Positions 1-6,721 of a DNA stretch of 12,643 nt are shown piece after piece. Source of the DNA: Rhodospirillaceae bacterium (lineage in GTDB: Bacteria > Pseudomonadota > Alphaproteobacteria > Rhodospirillales > Magnetospirillaceae); the NCBI GenBank assembly GCA_013349735.1, contig DUZC01000039.1, forward strand, positions 1-12,643. Direction: 5' to 3'. The notes under the pieces are model-generated. The model worked only from the letters and a program-made list of their open reading frames with translations. It did not search any database and was not told where the DNA came from. Position 1 is the first letter of the stretch. Each line of letters opens with the position of its first letter. Position numbers and translations under genes: made by a program.

Positions 1-567
1 CCCGTGGCAGCAATCCTTTTGCTGCCAGACCCGCCACAGCATGGCCAGCCCGACCGCGGTGATACCAAAATAACTGAGTGTTTCCAGGGTTCCCGCCTGA
101 GCGAAGATCTCCTGCGAGCCAAAATCGAAAACCAAAGCCAACAAACTGACCAAAGCAATGGCGGACAAGGCCTGAACCAACGCGGCGGTGCCGCTCATCA
201 TCAGGCCATGGACCAGGCGGGCGCGCCGGCTTAGAAAATAGCTGCCGACCACCAGCTTGCCATGGCCGGGTCCAAGGGCATGAACGACCCCATAAAGAAA
301 CGAAAGACCAATTATGGCAAGAACCGGGCTAAGGGATCCGCCGTCCCGCGCCTGGCGCAGCTGACCACGCAATTGGGCATTTAGCTGGCTTTGCAGCGAA
401 ACCATCTGGCCCAGAACCGTCCGCAAGGGTTCCGGCAGGGGGCTGTGCGCCTCGGCCGACAAAGAGGGCGTCGGTCCCTCGGGGCCATGACCAAACAGAT
501 CAGCCGCCTGGACGGAGACCCCCACCGATAGAATCACAAAAAATAAGAAAAACGCCCCTATTTTCAT
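1..567 (-). CDS. NicO-family nickel/cobalt-type permease, C-terminus outside window
   Basis: This is an inner-membrane metal permease of the NicO/RcnA-like family; substrates of known members are Ni2+ and Co2+, and the substrate here is not determinable. The reading frame from ATG at 567 is open for 189 codons to the window edge, so the C-terminal part is missing. Residues 1-21 form a hydrophobic signal-like or first membrane segment. About 60 probably periplasmic residues follow, then a membrane segment (about 81-97) running into the family signature HALGPGHGK (His96, His102, Lys104). Further hydrophobic segments lie at about 120-148 and 166-181. The visible part ends with Cys-Cys-His-Gly, possibly the start of a metal-binding loop. 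The start is supported by AAAGGG five bases upstream, and it lies 2 bp after the stop of the DUF1007 gene. That pairing is common for this permease family and implies one transcript. The family call is firm from the motif. Confidence 0.88.
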   Translation of the reverse strand, partial: MKIGAFFLFFVILSVGVSVQAADLFGHGPEGPTPSLSAEAHSPLPEPLRTVLGQMVSLQSQLNAQLRGQLRQARDGGSLSPVLAIIGLSFLYGVVHALGPGHGKLVVGSYFLSRRARLVHGLMMSGTAALVQALSAIALVSLLALVFDFGSQEIFAQAGTLETLSYFGITAVGLAMLWRVWQQKDCCHG

Positions 568-569
568 GC

Positions 570-1202
570 TTACCCTTTGGCACAGCTGACGGCGATGACC
601 TTGGGAATCACCGCCCCAAAGTAAAGAGGATGATCCTTGTCATCCACCAGTTTAGCCTGACAGCCTTCAGCCCCGTCGCCTTCCAGGGCCGCCGCCCCGC
701 CTTTGGCCGGCCCCACATCGACATAATAACTGTCATCCCAAATGCCGATGCGCAGACGGTGCTGCCGGGGATCAATCGGCTCGGCCAAAGTGACGGTGAA
801 ACGATAGGAAAGGCGACCTCCCTCCATATGGGCCGCAAAGCTGGTGACCTCCTTGCCGATGGCCACCGGCTGGGCATCCCGCCAGACATGCGTGAAATAG
901 GCATAATTGGCCAGATTGGCAAAGGCTTGCTTTTTCAGGCGGTCTATTTCGGCATCCGTCAGCGGCTGCGGCCTTGCCGCCGCCACACCCTTCAATTTCC
1001 GGATATCGCCAAGAACCGTGGCGGTAAAATCCTCGTCAAACCACCAATCCTCTTGGAGGGCGTTGACCTTTCCTTCGCTGAACAAGGCCGTTACCACCAT
1101 ATCCACCCAAACATGCGGATGGGCCTGTACCGGCCCTTGCCACAACAGCAGAGCCATCAATGGCAGCCAGAACTTCACGAGACGCCAAGCCGGGTCAGCC
1201 AC
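570..1202 (-). CDS. Secreted DUF1007 protein, partner of the NicO permease
   Basis: A 210-residue DUF1007 (COG3683-type) protein. The N-terminus has Arg7 and Lys10, a hydrophobic core (about 11-22) and a likely signal-peptidase site after Ala27 (VQA). The mature protein would begin with HPHVWVD, a hallmark of the family, giving an N-terminal histidine plus His at mature position 3. Later segments include a conserved-looking WWFDEDF (53-59) and IWDDSYYVD (154-162). Cys181 and Cys207 could form a periplasmic disulfide. The family is uncharacterised but repeatedly sits beside NicO permeases, so a periplasmic metal-delivery or binding role is an inference. I chose GTG 1202 because AAAGGG lies seven bases upstream. 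A second GTG at 1178 overlaps the upstream stop as GTGA and would give 202 residues with an equally good signal peptide, but it lacks a visible ribosome binding site. The gene overlaps the upstream one by 28 bp. Confidence 0.87.
   Translation of the reverse strand: MADPAWRLVKFWLPLMALLLWQGPVQAHPHVWVDMVVTALFSEGKVNALQEDWWFDEDFTATVLGDIRKLKGVAAARPQPLTDAEIDRLKKQAFANLANYAYFTHVWRDAQPVAIGKEVTSFAAHMEGGRLSYRFTVTLAEPIDPRQHRLRIGIWDDSYYVDVGPAKGGAAALEGDGAEGCQAKLVDDKDHPLYFGAVIPKVIAVSCAKG
573..578 (-). promoter_or_regulatory. Ribosome binding site of the NicO permease gene
   Basis: AAAGGG on the minus strand, five bases before ATG 567, lies inside the last codons of the DUF1007 gene. It fixes the permease start, which the partial frame alone would not show, and suggests translational coupling of the two genes. 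Confidence 0.65.
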
Positions 1203-1720
1203 GCAACAACCCTTTGGCGCAGTAAATGCGCGCCCTGTTTCAGCCGGGCAGTCAGCCGATGCAAAGTTCGTTTAACCCAGCGCCACCAAAGCCATTGATT
1301 CATCAAATCATGAGCCCAGGCACTCCAACGCCGCAGTTGGGTTTCGATCCAGACGAACCAAGGCAGCTGATGTAAAGCCGGGCGGCACAGCGCGTAGAGC
1401 CTGGCCAGCAACGCCATCCCAAGAACTTCACCGAACAGAAAAAGAACCGCGCCAAGGCCGGGACGGCCGCTGGCCAGCAGCCATAAGGCAGCCAATTTCA
1501 CCGGCAGGATGATCGCCCAGGGGACAATAAATAACACCATGGCCGCATAGGGCGGCAAGCGACCGATCGCCAGCTCAAGGCGCGCGACAGGCGCCCAGCG
1601 GCCCAGTTCGGCCATTAATCGGCCAAGGGGCTCCCACAACAGGTCTTCAATCAGAACAAAGACCGCCCACACCGCCAGCAGCAAATATTTGAGGATTTGC
1701 TTGATACGGATCAACAGCAT
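1175..1720 (-). CDS. Uncharacterised membrane protein, Trp/Arg-rich C-terminus
   Basis: A 181-residue integral membrane protein whose function I do not recognise. Hydrophobic segments lie at about 10-24, 58-84 and 88-109. The second and third are separated only by a short Ser-Gly-Arg-Pro-Gly turn (84-88), which suggests a helical hairpin. The rest (about 113-181) is a basic, tryptophan-rich region, with WLWWRWVKR at 143-151, likely amphipathic and membrane-associated on the cytoplasmic side. Similar unnamed proteins are familiar from proteobacterial genomes. I chose ATG 1720, 16 bp past the irr stop, because the protein then begins directly with the basic residues before the first helix. ATG 1762 or TTG 1765 would add a Ser-rich 14-15 residue tail and overlap irr. 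No start has a strong ribosome binding site. The gene lies between irr and the DUF1007-NicO pair, so a link to metal handling is possible but only contextual. Confidence 0.7.
   Translation of the reverse strand: MLLIRIKQILKYLLLAVWAVFVLIEDLLWEPLGRLMAELGRWAPVARLELAIGRLPPYAAMVLFIVPWAIILPVKLAALWLLASGRPGLGAVLFLFGEVLGMALLARLYALCRPALHQLPWFVWIETQLRRWSAWAHDLMNQWLWWRWVKRTLHRLTARLKQGAHLLRQRVVAWLTRLGVS
1210..1215 (-). promoter_or_regulatory. Ribosome binding site supporting the GTG 1202 start
   Basis: AAAGGG on the minus strand, seven bases before GTG 1202 and within the end of the upstream membrane-protein gene. The same hexamer in a similar context precedes the downstream permease gene. It favours GTG 1202 over GTG 1178 for the DUF1007 protein. 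Confidence 0.5.
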
Positions 1721-1736
1721 GAAATGACCGGAATAC

Positions 1737-2156
1737 TCAGCCGTCGACCCGGACGATGACATCAACCCGGCGAATGGTGGTGCCGGCTGGGGCGTCCGGC
1801 ATCTTGGTCACCGTCACCATATGGCCGGCAATGTCTTCCAGATGGCCAGATCGCTCGAAAAAGAAATGATGATGTTCGGACGTATTGGTATCGAAATAGG
1901 ACCGTCCCGCATCAACGACGATTTCCCGTAACAAGGCCGCCGAGGTGAACTGATGCAAACTATTATAGACGGTGGCCAGAGATACACGAATATTGGCCGC
2001 CAAGGCCTCGGAATGCAGCTGTTCCGCGGAAACATGCCGATCACAGCCATCAAACAGCAATCGCGCCAAAGCCAGCCGCTGCCGGGTCGGGCGCAGGCCG
2101 GCCATGCGCAGACGGTCGAGCACTTGGCTAAAGGGTCGTTGCGTCGCAATGTTCAT
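1737..2156 (-). CDS. irr: Irr-type Fur-family transcriptional regulator
   Basis: A 139-residue member of the Fur superfamily, closest in sequence character to Irr, the alphaproteobacterial regulator that senses iron through heme availability and controls iron uptake, heme and Fe-S genes. The winged helix spans about residues 15-80, with RPTRQR (22-27), DRHVSAEQLH (39-48) and the recognition segment SLATVYNSLHQF (59-70). The dimerisation/sensing part contains YFDTNTSEHHHFFFE (87-101), the Irr three-histidine motif at 95-97. It ends in RRVDVIVRV, as Irr proteins do. There are no CxxC zinc motifs of the kind found in many Fur proteins (the only Cys is 38), and no N-terminal Cys-Pro heme regulatory motif. 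ATG 2156 is chosen because GAGG lies six bases upstream and it fits the usual N-terminus. An in-frame extension to 2237 would only run back to overlap the previous stop codon. The gene starts 77 bp after the flavoprotein gene, so it may have its own promoter. Confidence 0.88.
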   Translation of the reverse strand: MNIATQRPFSQVLDRLRMAGLRPTRQRLALARLLFDGCDRHVSAEQLHSEALAANIRVSLATVYNSLHQFTSAALLREIVVDAGRSYFDTNTSEHHHFFFERSGHLEDIAGHMVTVTKMPDAPAGTTIRRVDVIVRVDG

Positions 2157-2162
2157 TATCGG

Positions 2163-2166
2163 CCTC
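2163..2166 (-). promoter_or_regulatory. Ribosome binding site deciding the irr start
   Basis: GAGG on the minus strand, six bases before ATG 2156. It selects the 139-residue form of Irr over the 166-residue open frame that reaches back to the preceding gene. It directly follows a T-rich tract and a small inverted repeat. Confidence 0.6.
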
Positions 2167-2194
2167 AAAGAAAAACTTGGGATCAACTTTCCCA
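2167..2194 (-). terminator. Weak terminator-like hairpin in the irr leader
   Basis: On the minus strand, TGGGA (2194-2190) and TCCCA (2182-2178) form a 5 bp stem with a 7-base loop. AG, five T residues, C and three more T residues follow. The stem is short, so this is at best a weak terminator for the flavoprotein gene or an attenuator for irr. The T tract ends immediately before the irr ribosome binding site. Confidence 0.28.
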
Positions 2195-2233
2195 TAACAT
2201 CAAGCTGATAAGTGGACTTCTTTGGTTGTTTAT

Positions 2234-3631
2234 TCAAGCCCCAGTTTTTAATCGATCCATCAATTGGCCGACCGTCGGAATAAAACCGTCCCGGTAAAAG
2301 GGATCGCTGGCAAAACGGTGCACATTATGTCCGGCGAACATCAGTTCCAACTCAATATCCCCATCATGGACAATATTTTGCAGCGTCTTTTGAATACAGA
2401 ACGAGCGCGGATCGGCTTTTTTGCCGGTGGTGCCGGTTTCTCCCTGGGCCCAATTTGAAAAACTGCAGGCCGACAGGCAGCCCATACATTCGAACTGATC
2501 CCGACGGATCATTTCGGCGCGCTCGGGGGTCACGAAGATCAGGGTCGAATCCGGACTGCGCAAGGCTTCGCTGAAGCCTTCGGCCGTCCAGGCCATCGCC
2601 CGGTCATGATCCGTCGGCGCGACATAAACCAGCCGTCCCCGGGCGCCGATGGCCAAGGGAGCGGTATGCTCGCCCATCGGTTCGGCAGAACAGGAAATCT
2701 GATGTTCTAACCTCTGGCTCAGTTCATTGATGAAGCCATTGCGAACGGCCGACGAGTAAAAACCGGTGGGGCTGAATTTATGCAACAGGACATCGCCGGG
2801 CGACAAACTGACCAGCCGGCGTTTCCAGGCCATGGAAATCGGACTTTCCTGGGTCAAGAGCGGCCGCGTACCAAATTGAAATGCCACCGGCCCTAAGTCA
2901 GGGTTATCCAGCCAATCTTCCCATTCATCCAAGCGCCAGACCCCGCCGGCCATAAAGATCGGCCGCTCCGGGGCGCCCGCCGCCCGCATGGCGCTGCGCA
3001 GTTCGCGCACTCTTGGCAAAGGCGGCTGTGGCTTCTGCGGATCTTCGGAATTGGACAAGCCATTATGCCCACCCGCCAGCCAGGGATCTTCATAGACAAC
3101 CCCGCCCAGCAAATCGGCATATTTATGAAACGCTCTTTTCCACAAGGCGTTGAAAGCCCGCGCCGAAGAAACGATGGGATAATAATAGACCCCGTAGGAG
3201 GCGGCGATTTCCGCCACCTTATAAGGCATGCCGGCACCGCAGGTGACCCCATGGACCAGCCCCTTGGCGCCTTCAAGAACGCCGTGCAGAATGCGTTCGG
3301 CCCCGCCCATTTCCCAAAGCACATTCATATGGATGCGTCCGACACCGCCAGCCATGTCATGGGCGATACGGGCCTGAGCGATTCCGCCGCGAATGCCATA
3401 GGCAATCAGTTCTTCATGGCGTTCCCGTCGGGTCTTGCCATGATAAACCACGCGCACCAGCGCCCCGTTTTCATCATAGAAATCGGCATTGACCCCGGAA
3501 AAGGTGCCAACCCCTTCGGCGGCGGCCCAGGCCCCGGAACTTTCGCCGTTGGAAACGGCTACGCCCTTGCCGCCTTCCACCAGGGGAAGAACCTCGCGGC
3601 CGGAAATCATCAAAGGCTTGAGCGGCTTCAC
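2234..3631 (-). CDS. Nitronate-monooxygenase-like FMN enzyme with Cys-rich tail
   Basis: A 465-residue flavoprotein of the nitronate monooxygenase (2-nitropropane dioxygenase) TIM-barrel family, whose known members use FMN to oxidise alkyl nitronates. The real substrate here is unknown. The barrel shows GLVHGVTCGAG (124-134), AGGHNG (186-191, with His189 at the position of the family's catalytic histidine), FMAGGVW (226-232, phosphate-binding glycines) and FQFGTRPLLTQES (251-263). The region after about 330 is an extra segment relative to short family members. It carries Cys382-x2-Cys385-x3-Cys389 and Cys412, a pattern that could hold an Fe-S cluster or zinc, then FAGHNVHRFASDPFY (432-446). 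The start is GTG 3631, with GGGGAG eleven bases upstream; ATG 3610 is an alternative. Its closest neighbours are the phosphodiesterase gene (102 bp upstream) and irr (downstream). No signal peptide is visible, so it is cytosolic. Confidence 0.87.
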   Translation of the reverse strand: MKPLKPLMISGREVLPLVEGGKGVAVSNGESSGAWAAAEGVGTFSGVNADFYDENGALVRVVYHGKTRRERHEELIAYGIRGGIAQARIAHDMAGGVGRIHMNVLWEMGGAERILHGVLEGAKGLVHGVTCGAGMPYKVAEIAASYGVYYYPIVSSARAFNALWKRAFHKYADLLGGVVYEDPWLAGGHNGLSNSEDPQKPQPPLPRVRELRSAMRAAGAPERPIFMAGGVWRLDEWEDWLDNPDLGPVAFQFGTRPLLTQESPISMAWKRRLVSLSPGDVLLHKFSPTGFYSSAVRNGFINELSQRLEHQISCSAEPMGEHTAPLAIGARGRLVYVAPTDHDRAMAWTAEGFSEALRSPDSTLIFVTPERAEMIRRDQFECMGCLSACSFSNWAQGETGTTGKKADPRSFCIQKTLQNIVHDGDIELELMFAGHNVHRFASDPFYRDGFIPTVGQLMDRLKTGA

Positions 3632-3733
3632 TTGCTTTTAAGCTCCCCTGGGCCATCTGTAGGGCCCCTCGCCCCAACGGCTCGAGACTGTACCTCGCCA
3701 TCAGCGAGAATTAAACCGCCATTTAATGCGCCG
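3632..3733. other. Intergenic gap between phosphodiesterase and flavoprotein genes
   Basis: This 102 bp gap contains only short inverted repeats on the minus strand: TTAAA/TTTAA and CTCGC/GCGAG, each 5 bp. I see no convincing sigma-70-like promoter and no stem followed by a T tract. A transcription boundary could lie here, because it is the second-longest gap in the window, but the sequence does not show one clearly. Confidence 0.4.
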
Positions 3734-4483
3734 TTAACATGGTTCAAGGGCCCCACACCAGAGATGGGCCCGATCGCTGAAAATTGCCTGAACCCCCCAA
3801 CCCCAAAGCCGGGTGGCCAGGACCCGGGAATTGACCGTATAGGCCAGAACCAGGAGGCCAGCGGCACGGGCCTCGGCAATGCGGGCCTGGCTCAGCAAAC
3901 CATGATGAACATGCAGACTGAGACAGCCCAGACGGCGGGCCCGCGCCACCGCACCGCGCCATTGGCCGGCGATCAACAAGCCGCGCGGCCAATGAGGCGC
4001 CAATCGCGCGGCCTCCGATAAAGCCTCGGGAGAAAAACTCGAAATTAAGGGGGGCGGCAAATGGCCGGGCCAATATTCAAGGGCCCGTTCCAGAGCAAGG
4101 CCGGCCGTTCGGACGGCACGGCCGGCGTCTGCCTTGATTTCCAGATTAAGCCCGAGCCCCAAACCGGCGATAACCGTCAGAGCCTCGGTCAGCAAGGGAA
4201 TCTTTTCGCCTTGAAAGGATTGTTTGAACCAGGACCCGGCATCCAGTTCTCTAAGAACAGACAAAGGAGTCGTGACCAGGTGACCCTGGCCATTGGTGGT
4301 CCGCTGCAGATCATCGTCATGAAAAACCACCGGCTGTCCGTCGGCGGTCAGTTGAACATCCAGCTCGACCCAGGGCACCCCCAGCCGAGCCGCTGCGCGG
4401 AAACCGGCCAGGGTGTTCTCGGGGGCCATCGCGGCGATGCCGCGATGGCCGATCACTTTTACCGATAGCCCCTCTGTCGCCAT
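3734..4483 (-). CDS. Cytosolic glycerophosphodiester phosphodiesterase
   Basis: A 249-residue GDPD-family enzyme that hydrolyses glycerophosphodiesters such as glycerophosphocholine to glycerol-3-phosphate and an alcohol. The family TIM-barrel signature is present in order: HRG (13-15) followed by APENT (20-24), ELDVQ (40-44, metal ligands Glu40 and Asp42), HDD (55-57, catalytic His55) and LEIK (114-117, Glu115 metal ligand). His13 and His55 correspond to the acid/base pair of the family. There is no signal peptide, so it resembles cytosolic UgpQ rather than periplasmic GlpQ, and the length fits UgpQ. ATG 4483 lies 14 bp after the pnp stop with only a weak ribosome binding site, which suggests read-through from the pnp transcript and coupled translation. 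No Ugp transporter genes are nearby. Confidence 0.9.
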   Translation of the reverse strand: MATEGLSVKVIGHRGIAAMAPENTLAGFRAAARLGVPWVELDVQLTADGQPVVFHDDDLQRTTNGQGHLVTTPLSVLRELDAGSWFKQSFQGEKIPLLTEALTVIAGLGLGLNLEIKADAGRAVRTAGLALERALEYWPGHLPPPLISSFSPEALSEAARLAPHWPRGLLIAGQWRGAVARARRLGCLSLHVHHGLLSQARIAEARAAGLLVLAYTVNSRVLATRLWGWGVQAIFSDRAHLWCGALEPC

Positions 4484-4497
4484 AGCGACCCAGCGGC

Positions 4498-6642
4498 TTA
4501 GGCCTGCTCGGCCTTTTCTTCTTTTTCTTTCTTACTGATATCTTCACCGGTGGCTTGGTCAACCTGCTTCATCGACAGTTTAACCTTACCGCGATCATCA
4601 AAGCCGATAACTTTGACCTTGACCAAATCGCCCATCTTTACCACATCCGTGACCTTTTCGACCCGACGCGGCGCCAGTTCTGACACATGAACCAAACCGT
4701 CCCGTGAGCCCAGGAAGTTGACGAAAGCGCCAAAATCAACGGTTTTCACCACTTTGCCATTATAGACGACGCCCATTTCCGGCTCGGCCACAATGCCTTT
4801 GATCCAGTCAATGGCCCGTTGCGCGGCCTCGCCGTCGACGGATGCCACCTTGATGGTGCCGTCGTCTTCGATATCGATCTTGGCACCGGTCTGTTCGCAA
4901 ATTTCGCGAATGACTTTGCCGCCCGTCCCGATCACTTCGCGGATCTTATCCTTGGGAATCTGGAAGGTGGTAATACGCGGTGCGTTATTGCTGACCGCAT
5001 CACGGGCGTGATCCAGGGCGCGGGACATCTCCTTGAGAATATGCAGACGGCCATCCTTGGCCTGATCCAAGGCAATCTGCATGATTTCCTTGGTGATCGA
5101 GGTGATCTTGATGTCCATCTGCAAAGCGGTAACACCGCTTTCGGTTCCCGCCACCTTGAAATCCATGTCACCAAGATGGTCTTCATCGCCAAGAATATCG
5201 GACAGCACAGCAAAACCATGGTCTTCTTTGATCAGACCCATGGCGATGCCAGCCACCGGACGCGGCAAGGGCACACCGGCATCCATCAGGGCCAAGGACG
5301 AGCCGCAAACCGAGGCCATCGAGGAGGACCCATTGGATTCGGTAATTTCAGAAACCACCCGCATGGTGTAGGGAAAGGCCTCTTTGGACGGCAGGGTCGG
5401 ATGCAGTGCCCGCCAGGCCAGCTTGCCATGGCCGATTTCGCGGCGCCCCGGCGAACCCATGCGCCCAGCTTCGCCCACCGAATAGGGGGGGAAGTTGTAA
5501 TGGAGCATAAAATTCTCGCGATATTCGCCAGCCAGCGCATCGATAATCTGCTCGTCCTGTCCGGTCCCCAAGGTCGCCACCACCAGCGCCTGGGTTTCCC
5601 CGCGGGTGAACAGCGCCGAGCCGTGTGCGCGGGGCAGAACGCCAACCTCGGCTTCAATGGGACGGACGGTCTTGGTATCGCGACCATCGATGCGCAGACC
5701 GGTCTTCAGGATATTGCCGCGCACGACATCAGATTCCAGATGCTTCAGGACGCCGCCCGCCACTGCCAATTCGGCGGCATTGTCACCCAGCAGCTCGAGA
5801 GCCGCCTTTTTGACTTCGCCCACCTTGGCATAGCGTTCTTGCTTGACCACATTTTTATAGGCTTCGGATAGCTGTGCAGGAACCCCGCCGGCCAGCAATT
5901 TTTTCGTCACCTGCTCAACCTCAGCCGGCGGCGGAACGATATCCCAAGGCTCTTTGGCGCATTGCTCGGCCAGTTCGACAATCGCCCGGATCACCGGCTG
6001 GAAGGCGTCATGACCGAAGGTGACGGCACCCAGCATGATCTCTTCGGAAAGCTCTTTGGCTTCTGATTCAACCATCAGCACGCCTTCGACGGTTCCTGCG
6101 ACCACCAGATCAAGCGCGGAAGCTTCCAATTGTTCCGCGGTGGGATTCAACAGATATTGACCATCGACATAGCCAACTCGGGCCGCGCCGATGGGCCCCA
6201 TGAAGGGAATACCAGACAGGGTCAAAGCCGCCGAGGTCCCAACCAGCGCAACGATATCCGGATCATTTTCCAGATCATGCGACAAAACCGTGCAGACCAC
6301 CTGGGTCTCATTACGGAAGCCATCGGCGAACAACGGCCGGATCGGCCGGTCGATCAGACGGGAAACCAGGGTTTCCTTTTCGCTCGGACGACCTTCCCGC
6401 TTGAAGAAACCGCCAGGAATCTTGCCGGCAGCGAAGGCCTTTTCCTGATAGTTAACAGTCAAGGGGAAGAAATCGATACCGGGTTTTGGCGCTTTGGCGC
6501 CCACCACGGTGCAGAGCACTTTCGTTTCGCCATAGGTGGCCATAACGGCGCCATCAGCCTGACGGGCGATCTTGCCCGTCTCGAGCACCAGCTTGTGGCC
6601 GCCCCAGGTCAGTTCCTTGCGAAAGGTCTTAAACATAGACAT
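4498..6642 (-). CDS. pnp: Polyribonucleotide nucleotidyltransferase (PNPase)
   Basis: PNPase degrades RNA 3' to 5' by phosphorolysis and works with RNase E in RNA turnover. The 714-residue chain, a normal length, has the first RNase PH domain at about 10-145 with FFKREGRPSEKE. The helical linker follows at about 235-310 and the second RNase PH domain at about 318-535. That domain carries GSPGRREIGHG (396-406) and DILGDEDHLGDMDFK, whose Asp486 and Asp492 match the E. coli metal-site aspartates. The KH domain is at about 556-615 (GTGG at 572-575) and the S1 domain at about 622-694, followed by a charged tail. I chose ATG 6642 because AAGGA lies ten bases upstream and the protein then begins with MSMFKTFRKEL, as homologues do. 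The frame could extend 15 codons further but without support. It follows rpsO, the conserved arrangement. Confidence 0.97.
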   Translation of the reverse strand: MSMFKTFRKELTWGGHKLVLETGKIARQADGAVMATYGETKVLCTVVGAKAPKPGIDFFPLTVNYQEKAFAAGKIPGGFFKREGRPSEKETLVSRLIDRPIRPLFADGFRNETQVVCTVLSHDLENDPDIVALVGTSAALTLSGIPFMGPIGAARVGYVDGQYLLNPTAEQLEASALDLVVAGTVEGVLMVESEAKELSEEIMLGAVTFGHDAFQPVIRAIVELAEQCAKEPWDIVPPPAEVEQVTKKLLAGGVPAQLSEAYKNVVKQERYAKVGEVKKAALELLGDNAAELAVAGGVLKHLESDVVRGNILKTGLRIDGRDTKTVRPIEAEVGVLPRAHGSALFTRGETQALVVATLGTGQDEQIIDALAGEYRENFMLHYNFPPYSVGEAGRMGSPGRREIGHGKLAWRALHPTLPSKEAFPYTMRVVSEITESNGSSSMASVCGSSLALMDAGVPLPRPVAGIAMGLIKEDHGFAVLSDILGDEDHLGDMDFKVAGTESGVTALQMDIKITSITKEIMQIALDQAKDGRLHILKEMSRALDHARDAVSNNAPRITTFQIPKDKIREVIGTGGKVIREICEQTGAKIDIEDDGTIKVASVDGEAAQRAIDWIKGIVAEPEMGVVYNGKVVKTVDFGAFVNFLGSRDGLVHVSELAPRRVEKVTDVVKMGDLVKVKVIGFDDRGKVKLSMKQVDQATGEDISKKEKEEKAEQA

Positions 6643-6652
6643 AGGATGATTT

Positions 6653-6657
6653 TCCTT
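6653..6657 (-). promoter_or_regulatory. Ribosome binding site deciding the pnp start
   Basis: AAGGA on the minus strand, ten bases before ATG 6642. It excludes the longer open frame that begins upstream of it. Confidence 0.55.
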
Positions 6658-6721
6658 ATCCCAATCAGGGCGCGGCCGAATTGCCACGTCCCTTACTTAT
6701 CCGGATCCGGTCATACCAACA

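Noticed and set aside
630..1298. 222-codon open frame on the plus strand
   Set aside because: It is antisense to the DUF1007 gene, whose signal peptide and HPHVWVD motif are clear. The plus-strand product shows no recognisable feature.
2157..2233. Iron-control (ICE-type) or Fur-type operator upstream of irr
   Set aside because: I looked for the inverted-repeat patterns of Irr and Fur sites in this spacer and saw no convincing match, so no operator is claimed.
3748..3771. Paired GGGCCC repeats at the 3' end of the phosphodiesterase gene as a terminator
   Set aside because: The 6 bp stem lies within the coding region and no T tract follows on the minus strand. GGGCCC is self-complementary and frequent in GC-rich DNA.
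3065..4021. 318-codon open frame on the plus strand spanning two genes
   Set aside because: It is antisense to both the flavoprotein and phosphodiesterase genes, which have clear catalytic motifs. Its translation is low-complexity Pro/Gly/Ala sequence.
4819..5871. 350-codon open frame on the plus strand
   Set aside because: It is antisense to the pnp core, where the minus-strand frame carries every PNPase motif. No family resemblance or ribosome binding site is visible.
6701..6710. CCGGATCCGG palindrome as an operator
   Set aside because: A single 10 bp palindrome in the pnp leader with no second copy in a regulatory position and no known regulator match. It could equally be chance.
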